From Apoderus coryli (lineage: Eukaryota > Arthropoda > Insecta > Coleoptera > Attelabidae): 64,000 bases of DNA. The notes beneath the pieces are model-generated. The model saw only the letters and a list, made by a program, of their open reading frames with translations, made no database searches and was not told where the DNA came from. Shown here in pieces: positions 11,761 through 23,761 of this stretch; the first letter of the stretch is position 1, and every line of letters begins with the position of its first letter. The translations under genes were made by a program, and so were the position numbers. The stretch lies in NCBI GenBank assembly GCA_911728435.2, contig OU452204.1, positions 10,044,001 through 10,108,000 of the forward strand, read 5' to 3'.

Positions 11761-11924
11761 TTTGCAGTTTTGATGGGTTGAGTGTTATGGTCTTAAAATC
11801 TAAAACTCTTTCTAGAATGCAATCTATTCTATTAGTTTATATACCAAACAAATCATATGGAGGTGGCTTAGTTTGCTTTGTTCTACACATTAGTAATTGG
11901 AGCTGTGGTAATCTACCCGAAATC

Positions 11925-12415
11925 AAGTAAAGTCAAACCATTTTAAAATATATCTTGCTACACCAATTTATTTTCTACATAATATTAACAATAAATCGAA
12001 TAAACATATTTGTATACAAGATAATAGGTACACAAAATAAAATATAACTACATAATACTATATATTTGGTCTATATCAGATCAGAAACGAAATTGAAAAT
12101 TATTCCTATTGACAAAGAAAAAACGTTATAACTAGAATATTACAAATGGATATTTTTTATGCTATAAAAGCTCGCAAATTTGGCAAAAAATCTTAATAAA
12201 TTATGGACGAAACGCTGGGTCGTCAAGATCAATACATCCTATATTTGGGAAGCAAACAATATCTCGTCTCGGCCTTGGGAATTCCGGCAAAAGTCTGCAT
12301 GCTTGTTCGCAGTAGAAGAATAATCCTATAGACATTTCTGTCTCAGCCTTTGCCACTACCTGTGAAAATTATTGCCCTAATATTAATATTGTTATAATAA
12401 ATAAAGTAAATTTGT
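11925..12415 (+). repeat. Direct duplication, copy B
   Basis: Partner of 10010-10545, in the same orientation and about 1.9 kb away. It holds the same ordered landmarks, including GGGAAGCAAACAATATCTCG and the TAATCCTATAGACATTTC box. Reading frames are broken relative to copy A. Confidence 0.6.
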
Positions 12416-14308
12416 AATCGAATACAAAATTTAAGAAATGTGGACATAAAATGGATAATTTAATAATAGTTAAAGAAAACATTAAGTAATTTAAATGTTA
12501 TTTGAAGATTTCAATTTCCTTGATTTGAAACCGACATACCTACCTATATTTAAAGTTTTTAGAAGTGATGCTCATACGGATTACGTTATTAATAATATAG
12601 AGTTTTCAACGTCCCTCCCAATAATGAGGATTTACTATCAGAAATAAGGCAACATTTTAAACAGATAGTTGGTCAAGCAATTTTTGATTAACAAAATTAA
12701 TACTAAGTATAATAAAATTAGGTAATAAAAATATTCAAGTCTATATTCAATCAGACCACAATAGTTTGATTCCTTCTGAAAGAGTGAAATACGTTTCTGT
12801 ATGCTTTACAGGCGATGTTTGCTATAAAATTAAATATTAAAAGAATCAAACAAATGGTTGATTCTTTTAATATTAGGATTGCTTTTCAAAACAACAATTC
12901 ACTGAAAGACCGTTTAATTAACAATTAAGAAATAATTAAATACAATAAAACCAAAAACGGCACTTCCGCAAATTGTTTTTATAAAGAATAACTAGGTAAT
13001 TAAAAAGTAAAACTAAAACGGTGTTATGATTGTGGTGCTTTTATATATTATTGTTGGGCAAACCTATTCATTTTTCTGAGAAGAACATTTTTCTAAATAA
13101 CTTAAACTTTGAAAATTTCAAAACACAAAGAATTTGCATTATCTATGAGTAGAACGTTTGCCGTAGGGTACTTAATATTGGCTTTCACCAAAATACTTTT
13201 TTATTCTGGACGCGAGTTACGCTATGTTATTAGCATCCTCAGTAGAGAATGAAGACTTGCTTCGCATACTAATTGTAATTATATTTATCTATATTCGGTA
13301 TTTTCGGAAAAATAAATAACGTGAATAGTTGGAGTTTAGTGTCTACTAGACCCTGTAGCTTAGACAAGGAATCTTTTTTTGTCTAAGCCCTGTACTATTT
13401 ATAGTATTTGTTACTTTTATAGCAATAGTCAATAGAGAGAGATAGTGTTTCATTGTGCATTGGATGTTTAACTATATTTTTTTCTTTATAGTTAATTATT
13501 TTATATTTCATGTTTATCGGGAAAGAAGAGTTTTGTTAACTTATTATAATAATTGTTGTAATGCCTGGATAAATAAGTATTCCTAAATCAGTTGTACTTA
13601 GTTAAAAAAATTCAGGTACCTAGTTGCTTTTCTAAATAATGTTAATTATTCAACACAGCATCAACACCCTCCTGCCAACCTGCAAGATGTTCAAATAATG
13701 GTTACCAAATTTGGAATGGACTTGACCAAAATCAAATTTCCAATTTAACATCCAGTATGCCGAGGCGATGTGAAGCAGGCATTAGAAGTAGAGGTGGAAA
13801 CACGCGCTACTAATGTATTTTTTGCTATTAATTGTTAATTATTGTTAGTGTTATTTTTAGTTTAATGTTAGTTTAATAAAAAACCATATTCTGGTATAAA
13901 ACTGTGTATTCTCTTTGATGTTACAGATATCAGAGAAATTAAAAAACCAAAATGTTTAGAAAACATGAGGCTACAGTATGATTTCCCCATGCCATCCGTT
14001 TTTGTTGCTAATGCTCCCTACAGGGTGTCTCAAATTTAACGTAAAAAAGCTATTCTTATTTTTCCATCCAGTATAAGCCCATAACTGAAGTCTGAATACA
14101 AAATTCTATCACAGTGCAATTACCAAAGAAAAAATCTACAGTTCAAAAAAAAATTTCGAAATCAATTTATCGGTTCGCGAGAAAATCAACTTTGAAATTG
14201 AGCATAATTTTCGGTTGTGCTTTATTTTTGCGGCTAAGTGTATTAACCATGAAAAAATGCAAGTATTTATTATAATACTGACAGGCATCCAATGACCTCC
14301 ACTCTAAA
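12416..14308. other. No gene recognised; two small hairpins
   Basis: It contains a perfect 17-bp-arm hairpin at 12833-12874 (AATATTAAAAGAATCAA) and a shorter stem around 13353-13391 (TAGCTTAGACAA/TTGTCTAAG). A CAGGGTGTCTCAAATTTA motif occurs near 14022. No exon or transposase remnant was recognised. Confidence 0.5.
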
Positions 14309-14504
14309 TTATTGACGTAATAGTTCAACCTCAAAAAATATTCAGTTATAAGTCATGGCATGTTTTTTGAGGTTGAATACTTCAACCTCAAAAAACATAC
14401 ATTCCATAAATTTGTGCTATTACGTCAATTCATTGGATGCTATTTCAGCTTCAGCCATGACTTATAACTGAATATTTTTTGAGGTTGAACTATTACGTCA
14501 ATAA
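14309..14504. repeat. Nested palindrome with 51-bp perfect outer arms
   Basis: Outer arms 14309-14359 and 14454-14504 are exact reverse complements (start ATTATTGACGTAATAGTTCA). Immediately inside the left arm is a second palindrome (about 14360-14399, ATGTTTTTTGAGGTTGAA with a 3-nt centre) that reuses the GAGGTTGAA motif of the outer arm. A GGCATCCAATGA/CATTGGATGC pair (about 14284 and 14431) adds a further overlapping inverted match. It is non-coding and looks like repeated snap-back copying or a fold-back MITE. Confidence 0.8.
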
Positions 14505-16659
14505 TTTTTCAGAAATAGTTAAAATTTTATATTCAATACCAATTTATCCGCAACTGTAAGCATATTTTAACTATTAGTATATATATTACTGGTTTTGTTT
14601 AATTTTGAAGTTTATCTAAAAAACTGAAACTGAAATCATTTGTACACTATATACAGTTTCCAGCTAATAAGTATACTGGGTAGCCTGGACATGACCGTTA
14701 CATTTTCGTTGCCTTTTTTAATTAAATTATGAATTTGCGACCTAAAAACATTTTTTTAAAACTCTTAATAAAATGATGTTTAAACTTTCATTCTAATTCT
14801 TTGCTACATAATATGTGGCATGTCTTTTGCAACTAATAAAGGCTGGGATTGAGCTCTCGATACATTTTTTTAATCACTATCTGAATGAAAGTTGACAATT
14901 TGAATATCCGCGTTAAATTAAATGTATCCGTTAGGCGGCTATAGTTAGTTTACACTCTCCGTCGTTACGTCAAATACTAATATTTCATCATTTTTTAGAC
15001 ATTTCGCAAAATTGTTTGGAGGTTATTTGGCATATATATAGAAATGTTTCAACATATACCAACCCGAGAATAGCCACCACAGAGAAACGACAAAGCTGGG
15101 ACCGATTTTCATTGCGCATGCGTGAAATAGTGTGAATAACTGTCAAGTCATCCCCATGTTAAAGTCTACTATAATAATATTTATTATATCAGTTACTATG
15201 TTGACGAGTATTTGATGTTACAATTCTACCTGAATGTACCAATCAAGAGACTTTGGCCAAGCCAACTTTAATTGGTGGAAGTACCGAAGAACCTTTCTCG
15301 GATACTTACTGAAATAAGCCAACAAAATAGTTTCTACTGTCACGACTAAAAATAAATAGACTTTATTACTTTAAACATATGTAAAAGCACATGGCATGTT
15401 TTTTATTTGTTTTGATATTGAGGAAATATGGACGGAGGTGAACACAGTTTTAGGGGCCGATTCGAAATAGCAATATATCAAGCATTTTAGTATTTTTAAT
15501 AATGCTGACTATCGAGACATATTATGAGGTTCATCATTATCCAGCTTGGTGGTAAATTTATAGTTTCTAGTCCAAACAGTTCCATATTAAAGTGGTTGCG
15601 ATAGACACACATGAATATTTCTGAATTATTTTAAAAGGATTCTGCTACTGCTTCTAAGGTATTTAACTATAAAAAGGAGTACAAATATTTCAAATAATTT
15701 TATATTGACAACTCTGTTCTTCAAGCTCTGCACTTCTTTTTTTAAAACATATTTATATCAACTGAGTTCCGTTCAGTAATTAGCACTACAGGAATCTTAA
15801 CAAGAAACTAAAATATGCTACGCTATTTTGTAAGGTCAATAGTTAATTCGCTAGAGTGTGGTTATAAAAATTATTTATGATCGAAAAAAATTATTGAGTA
15901 AACTTGCGCCTTCTGTAATATCCACTTAGCACACCAAAATTGTGTGTAAAAACTACATGCGTCGCAAACTACTACGTATGTTGTTATAAATTGATAATCT
16001 AAAAATTTTATCTGAACTGAACAAGATATTAGAGGTCTTCACTAAATTACATCATCACACCAGAGATGATAGCTCCGTGTTTACAAGCACGGTCGCGTGG
16101 GGATTTAAATGTAATTTTTTGGTTTGTGTGAAAGTGTATCGAGAAAGAAAATAAAATACGTATTTCTGTTTGGATCAAAGACCCAAGAAATAAATTATAT
16201 ACGGATTGCGTTCACCAGACGGGCCGTTTCGTTGATCCACAACTCGTCAGTTGCGATCGGCAGCCAGTTTGACCCAAATTTCCAACATTTACGAAGAGCT
16301 TATACTAGCACGAGAGATGAGAGACAACAAAATGTTTTTGGCGACATCTGGTTTGAGCAGGCAATATGCCCGGTGAAACACAGTTCACAAACGATGGCCG
16401 GACGAGAAGCAACAACTCCATCATATGCTATTGCCAACACTAGATGCGCCCGAATTCCCTGGCGGGAGGCTTTATTTGTGAATTGCATAAAGTAACAAGA
16501 CTTTTAGTTATGTTGGTAATTTGGTTCACACCACCCAGTTTTAGAGGCCGATAGATAATAAATTATATTTAGAAATCACTATTTTTTAATTAAAAATAAT
16601 ATAGGGGATATTAGACAAATATACCACAACGATGGGTAGAAGGAATATTGTTTACATAC
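14505..16659. other. No gene recognised; dispersed repeat pieces
   Basis: About 14880-14960 resembles subterminal sequence of the 2.9-kb element at 19395 (shared TTAAATTAAATGTATCCGTT followed by a G-rich box). A 123-codon plus-strand open frame at 16124-16495 has no domain I recognise and overlaps a 62-codon antisense frame. I do not call it a gene. Confidence 0.45.
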
Positions 16660-16733
16660 CTGGTTTGGTGCAGGAGAATTGGTAATTATCATGTATCCTT
16701 CATTAAGGTGGTGTCGTAAAAAATTAGATTTTT
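16660..16733 (-). CDS. Candidate second exon of a putative secreted protein
   Basis: On the minus strand an acceptor (TATTCCTCAG) is followed by 74 nt and a strong donor (CAG|GTATGT). Joined to exon 1 (17049-17172, which ends in phase 1), it continues the frame as EKSNFLRHHLNEGYMIITN and ends in phase 0 with ...PAPNQ. The agreement of acceptor, donor and phase is the support. There is no cysteine and no known domain. The next exon should lie below 16600 but I could not identify it. Confidence 0.45.
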
Positions 16734-16756
16734 CTGAGGAATAAAAAAAAAGTGAT

Positions 16757-16905
16757 TACAAATTATTTGTAAATTAGCAAAAAAATAATTTAAAAGAATA
16801 TTAGGTAAATAAGATATAAATAGAAAAAAAAAATCATAATGATTGGGTCGCATTCATAAAATGATTCTGCAAAATACAGGAACAGGCAGTAAATCATTAT
16901 TTTAT
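16757..16905. repeat. Dispersed repeat shared with 24687-24805
   Basis: The ordered landmarks AAATTATTTGTAAATTAGCA, ATTAGGTAAATA, GTCGCATTCAT, ACAGGAACAGGCAG and TAAATCATTATTTTA recur in the same order inside the mariner element at 23.8-25.5 kb. The copy here lies in the intron of the candidate secreted-protein gene. Confidence 0.55.
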
Positions 16906-17048
16906 TGTCTAGATATGATTGAACTTAGATACCTGGTATAAGAAAACATCATTAGGCGATATCCTTTCCTTTTTCAAAATGTGTACGGGCAAATGTACAG
17001 ATTAAAATTGAGCTAAGTAGGAGAGACATTTTATAATACCTACTTTAC

Positions 17049-17172
17049 CTGGTTTAGGTATGGTTCTCATAATATCTCTCACTTCCTCTGGAGTAAAACC
17101 TCTCTGTGCACCGCATGACAATAGCAAAACCACAAAAAGCACAATTTGTAAAATTACACTATTATTACACAT
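17049..17172 (-). CDS. Candidate first exon of a secreted protein (signal peptide)
   Basis: On the minus strand an ATG at 17172 opens a 41-codon exon. Residues 1-22 (MCNNSVILQIVLFVVLLLSC) form a textbook signal peptide with a hydrophobic core and small residues before the likely cleavage site (CGA|QR). The mature start reads QRGFTPEEVRDIMRTIPKP. The exon ends at a good donor (CCAG|GTAAAG) in phase 1, matching the exon at 16660-16733. About 60 nt upstream on the same strand there is an AAATTTAAATAC box and a TCAGTT initiator-like hexamer (17228-17235), suggesting a nearby promoter. The overall form suits a small secreted insect protein. I do not recognise the family; no cysteine pattern is visible yet, so odorant-binding or chemosensory protein cannot be claimed. 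Confidence 0.55.
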
Positions 17173-17940
17173 AGTTTACTAGTTCACTATTTGATGACAA
17201 ACATACAAATATGACTTCGAGAAAAACAACTGAACTTGTGTATTTAAATTTAATCATTGAATAAGTTACGAAGCTAAATTATCCAAGTATTTATAAAATT
17301 TTAATCTAATCCCTGATAAAATTAAGAGGAATATAAAACTGTCAGCGCTCAAATATTTTTAGATATAAGACCAAAATTACTTTAGATGTTATCTGTGGAT
17401 TTAGTCTCACTTGTAGTTCTGACTTGTTTTTGAAAAAAAAAATATAAATAAGTTACATTACTTTTTTTTGTGTATGTATATTAAGTGTATCCACTTTCAC
17501 CGAATTCTCATTATTTTTATATAGCGAATTTTCCAATCTTTTACAGTTTTTCCTTTCCAACTCCTCGTACCTCTTGTTTTTAGCAAGTCCCTAGCTTCAT
17601 AATTCATCACAATGACACTACTTTTCTTCTATCTTCGCACAAGTGCCGTTATTTTATTATTATAATGTATTAGAAGTTTTCTTGGTGCCACGGATCACTG
17701 CCTAATGATCCTTAGTTTTCCACAAAGCCCAAATAATGGAACAACTCCAGAAAAAGTTAATTTCAAAGAGCATCTAAGGTGATTATTTGTTTCAAAAATA
17801 TAGTTGTAAATTATTATTTTGATTGGTTATACCCTTTTTTCGCCTAGCATTATATAGAAAACGTGGCAAAATATTATTTAGGTTTACGAAACTCTTATTT
17901 TTATATTAAATTAAAGCTCATTATTTGAAGATTTCGCCAC
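17173..17940. other. Upstream region of the candidate secreted-protein gene
   Basis: It holds the TATA-like and initiator-like motifs noted for the neighbouring exon. Beyond about 17300 I see no exon or element, only AT-rich sequence up to the Penelope-like remnant. Confidence 0.4.
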
Positions 17941-18939
17941 TATTTACAATGCTGAATGTTATAAGCAGACAAAAATAATCCTTTCGGATTAATAATAAAA
18001 GCCACTGCGAATGCAATCTGAACCCTTAAAACCTCAAATTTGGTGGAGATGCGTCGATGATATATTCGAAATTTGGCCACATAAAATGAATTAGAACATT
18101 TTTTAACTTCTATAAATTCTAAAGAACCAACAATTAAAGTCACTATTGAAATAGAAGAAAATAACAAATTACCTTTCCTAGATATTTTACTAATTAAAAA
18201 TAATAATTCCTGCAAGACCGAGATATATAGAAAGAAAACACACACATATTTGAATTTTAACTCAAATCATCATACAACTGAAGAAATGGGAATAGTTAAA
18301 TGTCTAGCAGATAGAGCAAAAACAATATGCAACCATAAACAATCTTTACTACGAGAGCAAGAATACATTAACATGAACAGCACTCATTTAAAATATCTAT
18401 CCGAAATATTTTATTAATAGAACGTTCTACGCGATAGACTATCCTAGGCATATTCAAAATAACACAATACAAATATAGCAACTCTAAAAATCCCTTACAT
18501 TAAAGGTCTTTCAGATAAAATAAAAAGGATAGGTAGTAGATTTAACATTCGAACGGTTTTCAAAATAGAAAATACCCTACGTTCATTTTTAACAATTACT
18601 AAACCTGAAAATGAAAGTCAAAACACTAAAAATTACATTTGCAAAATTCCATGTGATTGTAACAGATATTATATTGGAGAAACAGGCAGGCCACTGAAAG
18701 TTAGAGTAAAAGAACACCAAGACTACATTAGGAGAAGGGAATTTCACAAATCTAACATAGCCGAACACGCGTATCAAACAGGTCATAGGATTCTATGGGA
18801 CAATGTCGAAATTCTAGAACACGAATCTAACTCTACAAAAAGGAAATTAAAAGAAACTATGAGAACCCTAAAGGGTGAACAACAATGCCTCTCAGATTTT
18901 TCTATGGATATTGACAGAATTTTGTTCAACATTGTATAG
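17941..18939 (+). pseudogene. Penelope-like element, RT end and GIY-YIG endonuclease
   Basis: The plus strand encodes the C-terminal part of a Penelope-like polyprotein in broken frames. At about 18035-18070 the RT catalytic box reads WWRCVDDIFEIWP (the family's Y-V-D-D motif with the first residue changed to C). After a frame change comes HFLTSINSKEPTIKVTIEIE and FLDILLIKN, then IYRKKTHTYLNFNSNHHTTE, as in Penelope RTs. A stop lies near 18416. From about 18490 a second open segment runs to a stop at 18937-18939 and holds a well-kept GIY-YIG nuclease domain: CDCNRYYIGETGRPL, R-V-K-E-H, then S-N-I-A-E-H-A-Y-Q-T-G-H. The upstream RT and any terminal repeats are missing, so this is a 5'-truncated, frame-broken copy, but the nuclease domain is intact in sequence. 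Confidence 0.85.
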
Positions 18940-19387
18940 TTCAAACACAAATTTAATCTAGATTACTTTATTTATCACAATCGTCAAATTGATTAGTTGA
19001 CAATATGCGAAAATTGTTCATACTAACATTTAGTGAAAATACTTAGTCCAGCACCTCAGTAGACTTAAATTGGTTCGTAGACCTTAAATTATTACCATGT
19101 GATGCTATAGGGTCACTGCAAATTGTATTGACAAAGTGTATAGACTTTTCAATATTTTAAATTCCAGTCACTTAAAAAATTCAAGTGAAATAAATGTATT
19201 TTTTTCAGCAGATGTTACCATTATTCAAAAATTTAAAAGTAATTAGCGAGAAAGGTTAAGACGTATTAGTTTTAACCCAAAACTGTCATAAAATTTTTTT
19301 GGGTGAAATCGAAATTGTTCTGCAAATGCCAGGAATCCAACACCCATTCCAATTCTGTAGAGCATTTAAAAAAATGTTTTCATTATC
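18940..19387. other. No gene recognised
   Basis: AT-rich stretch between the Penelope-like remnant and the 2.9-kb transposon. It may contain the 3' UTR of the Penelope copy. Confidence 0.4.
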
Positions 19388-19394
19388 ATCATGT
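19388..19394. repeat. 7-bp target site duplication, left
   Basis: ATCATGT immediately precedes the terminal repeat of copy 1 and recurs immediately after it at 22273-22279. Confidence 0.85.
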
Positions 19395-22272
19395 CAAAGA
19401 TTAATCTACACAATAGATAGTCAGCCCAATGCATTAAAATCAGAACATCTCTAAGTATGCCTGCCACTACGTGGCGTAGACTAGCGTGTAAAGCACAGAG
19501 CAGTATTGTCACAGCCAGAAACCGTTTTGTAGTTTATTAATATCAAAAACAAAACGCAACGTATAACAATTATTTAGATCATTTGCAACAGATATGCACC
19601 GGCAATGCTGTATTGTCAGAGAGAGAAATTGATGAAATTCTGTATTAATCTGTAGGGGATACGCAGGGAGGGTAGAAAAAAAAACAAGCGAATGTGGTGT
19701 GTGTCGTGCTGTTGCCAATTCGTCGGTAAAAGAAACACACAGGGTGATTTATTACAAGTACAGTATTGAAATAAAAGCCTAATCTCTATGAATTAAATTT
19801 AATATAATAATATTTAATCCATGTCATACATGTTTCAAGACTAGACCAGTCCCATGATCAGTGGCGAACAATCGTTAAATGAAAAGCTTTTAGATAGAAA
19901 CATACTTTTGACTAAATATTTCACGTAGACAATGTGGCAAAGATGTAACAAGATTGTTGTAGATCTTATAATACCTATAATAAAAAAATTATCAGTGCTA
20001 CCTATATTATATTAGGTATACCTATTATAATAGTCTGTCTCTTATAAGTATAAGTTCCACTTTATCGGTTTAGGTACTTAAATTTTACTTCTTTTTAATG
20101 TTTCTTCGGGTAAATAATAAGTTCGGTAGGAATAGGGCTTTGGGTATGAAACAAAAAAGATAGAAAATAGAAATTTGATATAGGGGTAGTTCTAAGCATT
20201 TACAAGTTTGTGACGTGTAGCGATTTTCGATGCCGCCCCCGGAGGTATACATGAGGGCGGCGCAATGCCGTTTTAAATATCTCGTTTCGCTTTCTTGGAA
20301 AATAAAAAATTATAACTGATAACTGAAACTTAGTACTTAATACGTGGGCGTAAGAGGTAAGCTCACTTCACAGGTCTCTATTAATGAAAGTAAGTTAACA
20401 TTTTGAGCATCTGCGTAAAATTAAATGTATCCGTTTGGTGGGTAGTTTTGATTACAATAAGTCGGTGCCAAGCCCAAGCCCGAAACAGAATAAATCTATA
20501 TTTACCTACTACCTATTTGGCTTGGTACCGACTATTATGTGCATTGTTGTCTTTTGAATGATATTTGTATTTTGTTATTTTTCGTATTTTTTATTAGTTC
20601 TTTTGACAGCTCTGGTGTCATCAATACACCTGTATCCCGAATTGCACCAAATTGCGATGCTATTGAACAAGCATATAATCCTAAATATAATATTCTTTTT
20701 GAACTACCTGTATCTCGAAAACCAAGCCGTAGCGGACCCATGTACATATGAAATTTGTATCTTAAAATTAGTCAAAGAATCACCCTTTAAAGTTTGTACA
20801 AGTACTTATGCAACACCCTGTATACATAGATACTTTGATTTGCAATTTGCAAATCTGTCAAACTAGGTAATGCTGTTTTTTTTATTTACTTTCAAATATG
20901 GTATTATGTAATTGTATTCAAATTAAATGTTTGGGGATGATATTTACGAGTTTTATTTTTTTATATAGAGAAACTGTTATTCAGTTTTTAAGGATCAATC
21001 TGAAGCAGACGATTGTACTTGTTAAAACATGAAAAAAGTTATTGTCGTGATACTTTTAACACCCTGTTGGTGGGTTTTTAAAGCTTTTTACGAAACGTGT
21101 TAACAATACAATCTACATAAATCGTTAGTTTTTTAAAGTTTTATGATCATTGCACAAAAACCAATATTAGGGAAACTGTAAGTTTTTTTTCAATTCGGCG
21201 TTGCAGAATTTGAACCTAATTGTGATAATTGTGTTATTTTACTAGTATAGATATTTTTGAGTAAATTAATTCGGTTATAATCGATGAGTAGAATCTTTGG
21301 AGTAAAATACATTTCACAAAAACCCTGAACCATATTTCTCAATAGATTTAAATTTTCATTAAAAACAGATTAAAAATTCTAATTTTTTACATCCTGCATT
21401 TCGAAACCGTATTTTTTTAAATAATTATTGTCATGCTGGAAATTTCAAACCTTATTTACTTCAGCAACTTGTAAAAAGCACAGCCTTTTTAATATTAACA
21501 TTTCTTAAAATCGATATTACGCGATAACGATGACTTTCTATCAATATCACAGAAGGATACATTTATTACGTATATAATTTGTTAGATTTTACATCTCCGA
21601 ATTGAAACACACGCAAAAAATGTGCATAAAAAAGTTAGGGTAGCATTTCACGCCTGTATGCCCCTTTAATTTACCCGCCTATGAGATTTATTTTTTCATA
21701 ATGTTAACGACAAGTTGAATCTGCTGTTTGAGTTTGATCCTTAAAACTGAATCAGGTAATAACCGGAAGTCCTATCTATAACGCCAAATTTCGTTAATTT
21801 AAATATAACTTTTTGATGCATCCTTATATCCGAAATTTAAAATTAAATGACTAAAATAATATTATTTTAGTCATTTAAAATTATTGTCTAAAACATTTAA
21901 TAAACCAGCCCTGTATATTTATACTATTATAGTAATTTCTTTTATTTTCGTCCATACACAATAATCTTTACGTAGATAGGTATACGTATACCATATAATT
22001 TTAAACAAAAAACACTGCTGCACAGTAGTACATATATGATACCTATAATATAAAAACAAACTCCCACCTCGTAGGGGAAAGTATACTCGTCCTTGTCTAA
22101 CATTGCCCATATGATTATTTTATTTCAACACAATACATATAACGCCATCTACAATTTCCATAATTTCCATGGTTGCATGTTTTTCTAATAGATGTAGCTC
22201 GTGTCGAGACAGTTTCAATTTTTGTTTTATTTCCCATATACGCTGACTATCTATTGTGTAGATTAATCTTTG
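19395..22272 (+). mobile_element. 2.9-kb non-coding DNA transposon, copy 1
   Basis: The element is bounded by perfect 31-bp inverted repeats beginning CAAAGATTAATCTACACAAT and ending ...GTCAGC on the inner side. A 7-bp direct repeat ATCATGT flanks it (19388-19394 and 22273-22279). A near-identical copy lies inverted at 47533-50377 with its own, different 7-bp duplication, which proves the ends. The 2878-bp interior has no open frame above about 100 codons and no transposase motif, so it is non-autonomous. It contains a perfect palindrome (about 21849-21880), a hairpin pair AGTCGGTGCCAAGCC/GGCTTGGTACCGACT (about 20458-20533), and ACACCCTGTAT motifs. The 31-bp repeats starting CA recall the P superfamily, but the duplication is 7 bp rather than the usual 8, so the class is uncertain. 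Confidence 0.9.
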
Positions 22273-22279
22273 ATCATGT

Positions 22280-23761
22280 TATCATCTTTCTAAATCCAGT
22301 AATTTTAAACACTGTTTTAGTTTTATTACTTTTAAATCTCTCGTCTACAAACAAAATATTAACGTTGCAATGTAGCCCTCGTATATCAGACTTCTGTCGC
22401 TTAAATACTCAAGTCCGCGCGGAGGCCTCGTAATTTCAAAATCGTTTACTCCTTGAAGCTGTGGTAGGCAAAGGCTCTGATCGAACGAAAATAAAGAGCC
22501 GCGCCAAAGTGATCATTCTATGCCGCTATATCTTTGGTGCCCATAGGCATTGTGTAATTTAATTTTCATTCTCAAAATTAATTTCGATTTTTTTTTACCT
22601 TGAAAAAACAGTCCATACTCACAGTGGAGTGCAACATTAATTAAAATAAACAAAAATTCGTCACTACTTCCATAAAGTTTTATTAAAATTATTTCGCTGT
22701 GAAACATGTTTGTGGAGATGACGATTTCTTTTTATTTTATTATTCTTGTCCTTTGCTCTACCTACTGATATTAGAAAATAACGTAAACAAACTCACGTTA
22801 TTCTCTTGATTATCTATCCTCTTATTATCGTGCATTCGACCTGAATTTTTTTTGTATCTGATTTCCAGTGGGTTCTAATTTTGACCAAAATCTGTAACCT
22901 TGCTGATAGATCACTGGTTCTAATTAATAAATATAAATGAATGATTTTGTTTTTTGTTGTATATAATATACAAGAGTAAGTACTTACTCAGTTTTACATT
23001 CGCATTATATCTATAATAAGCAGGTATTTATTTTACTTACCTGATAAGCAAATGTTGTTCTAATTGATATTCATTCATTTGTCAAACGTAATCCCCATTA
23101 TGTCGTTACAATTGGGTGTTAATTCAAAGAAAATTGATCGAGCGATTTTTGTTTTTGTTTAAAAGTTGTATTACTAATTTACATTTTTTTTTCCGATAAT
23201 TTAATTCATACGCACATCATATTTTTTAATCCCTCTACATACATTTGCTAAATATGCATTTTTAGTATTAGATGGCGTTTAGGTACAAATTAATATCTTG
23301 TTGACAAAGCTTCCTTTTCGATGTGCGTAGAGTGTCCAATTTTGTCATCAGATCACGCTACACGTGGATACCATCCTGTATATAGCCTCCAGAAGAGGAT
23401 TCATTAAAGGAGATTCTCTTGTTAGTCTATTGCCCTGCGAAACACACTCGGATAATTTTGCGGAATATCTTTCGCTTGAAAGCTTTATTAACAGTTTTAT
23501 ATGGATGATCTCAAGCTATTGAATATACCTAAAGGGCGACATTATACCTATTCATCAATATCGTACCTTGTTTTCCGTCGGTATAGAATTTTGATAGAGC
23601 AGCTAAAGAAATAGTAACCTACATGCTCTGAGCTCGAATTTTATGACATAATGAACGTCGAAAACTGTACATCGATATCTTGAACTGTTTCCTGTCCCAT
23701 TTTTTATCCACTCCCGTAACTTCTCTATTGTTGAATATTTGTATTTTTGCAAACATATTCT
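22280..23761. other. No gene recognised
   Basis: A mixed AT-rich stretch. It includes a somewhat GC-richer patch at about 22370-22510 with no frame I recognise, and a CCATCCTGTATATA repeat-end-like motif near 23370. The 60-86-codon open frames here show no domain. Confidence 0.45.

Noticed and set aside
16124..16495. A 123-codon plus-strand open frame, the longest outside recognised elements in the left 17 kb
   Set aside because: No domain, no splice or promoter support, and an antisense open frame overlaps it. Weak similarity of its middle to about 43940-44010 suggests repeat sequence.
20535..20866. Overlapping 70-102-codon frames conserved between 20.5-20.9 kb and 48.9-49.2 kb
   Set aside because: They are conserved only because the two transposon copies are nearly identical DNA. 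The frames overlap on both strands and show no domain.
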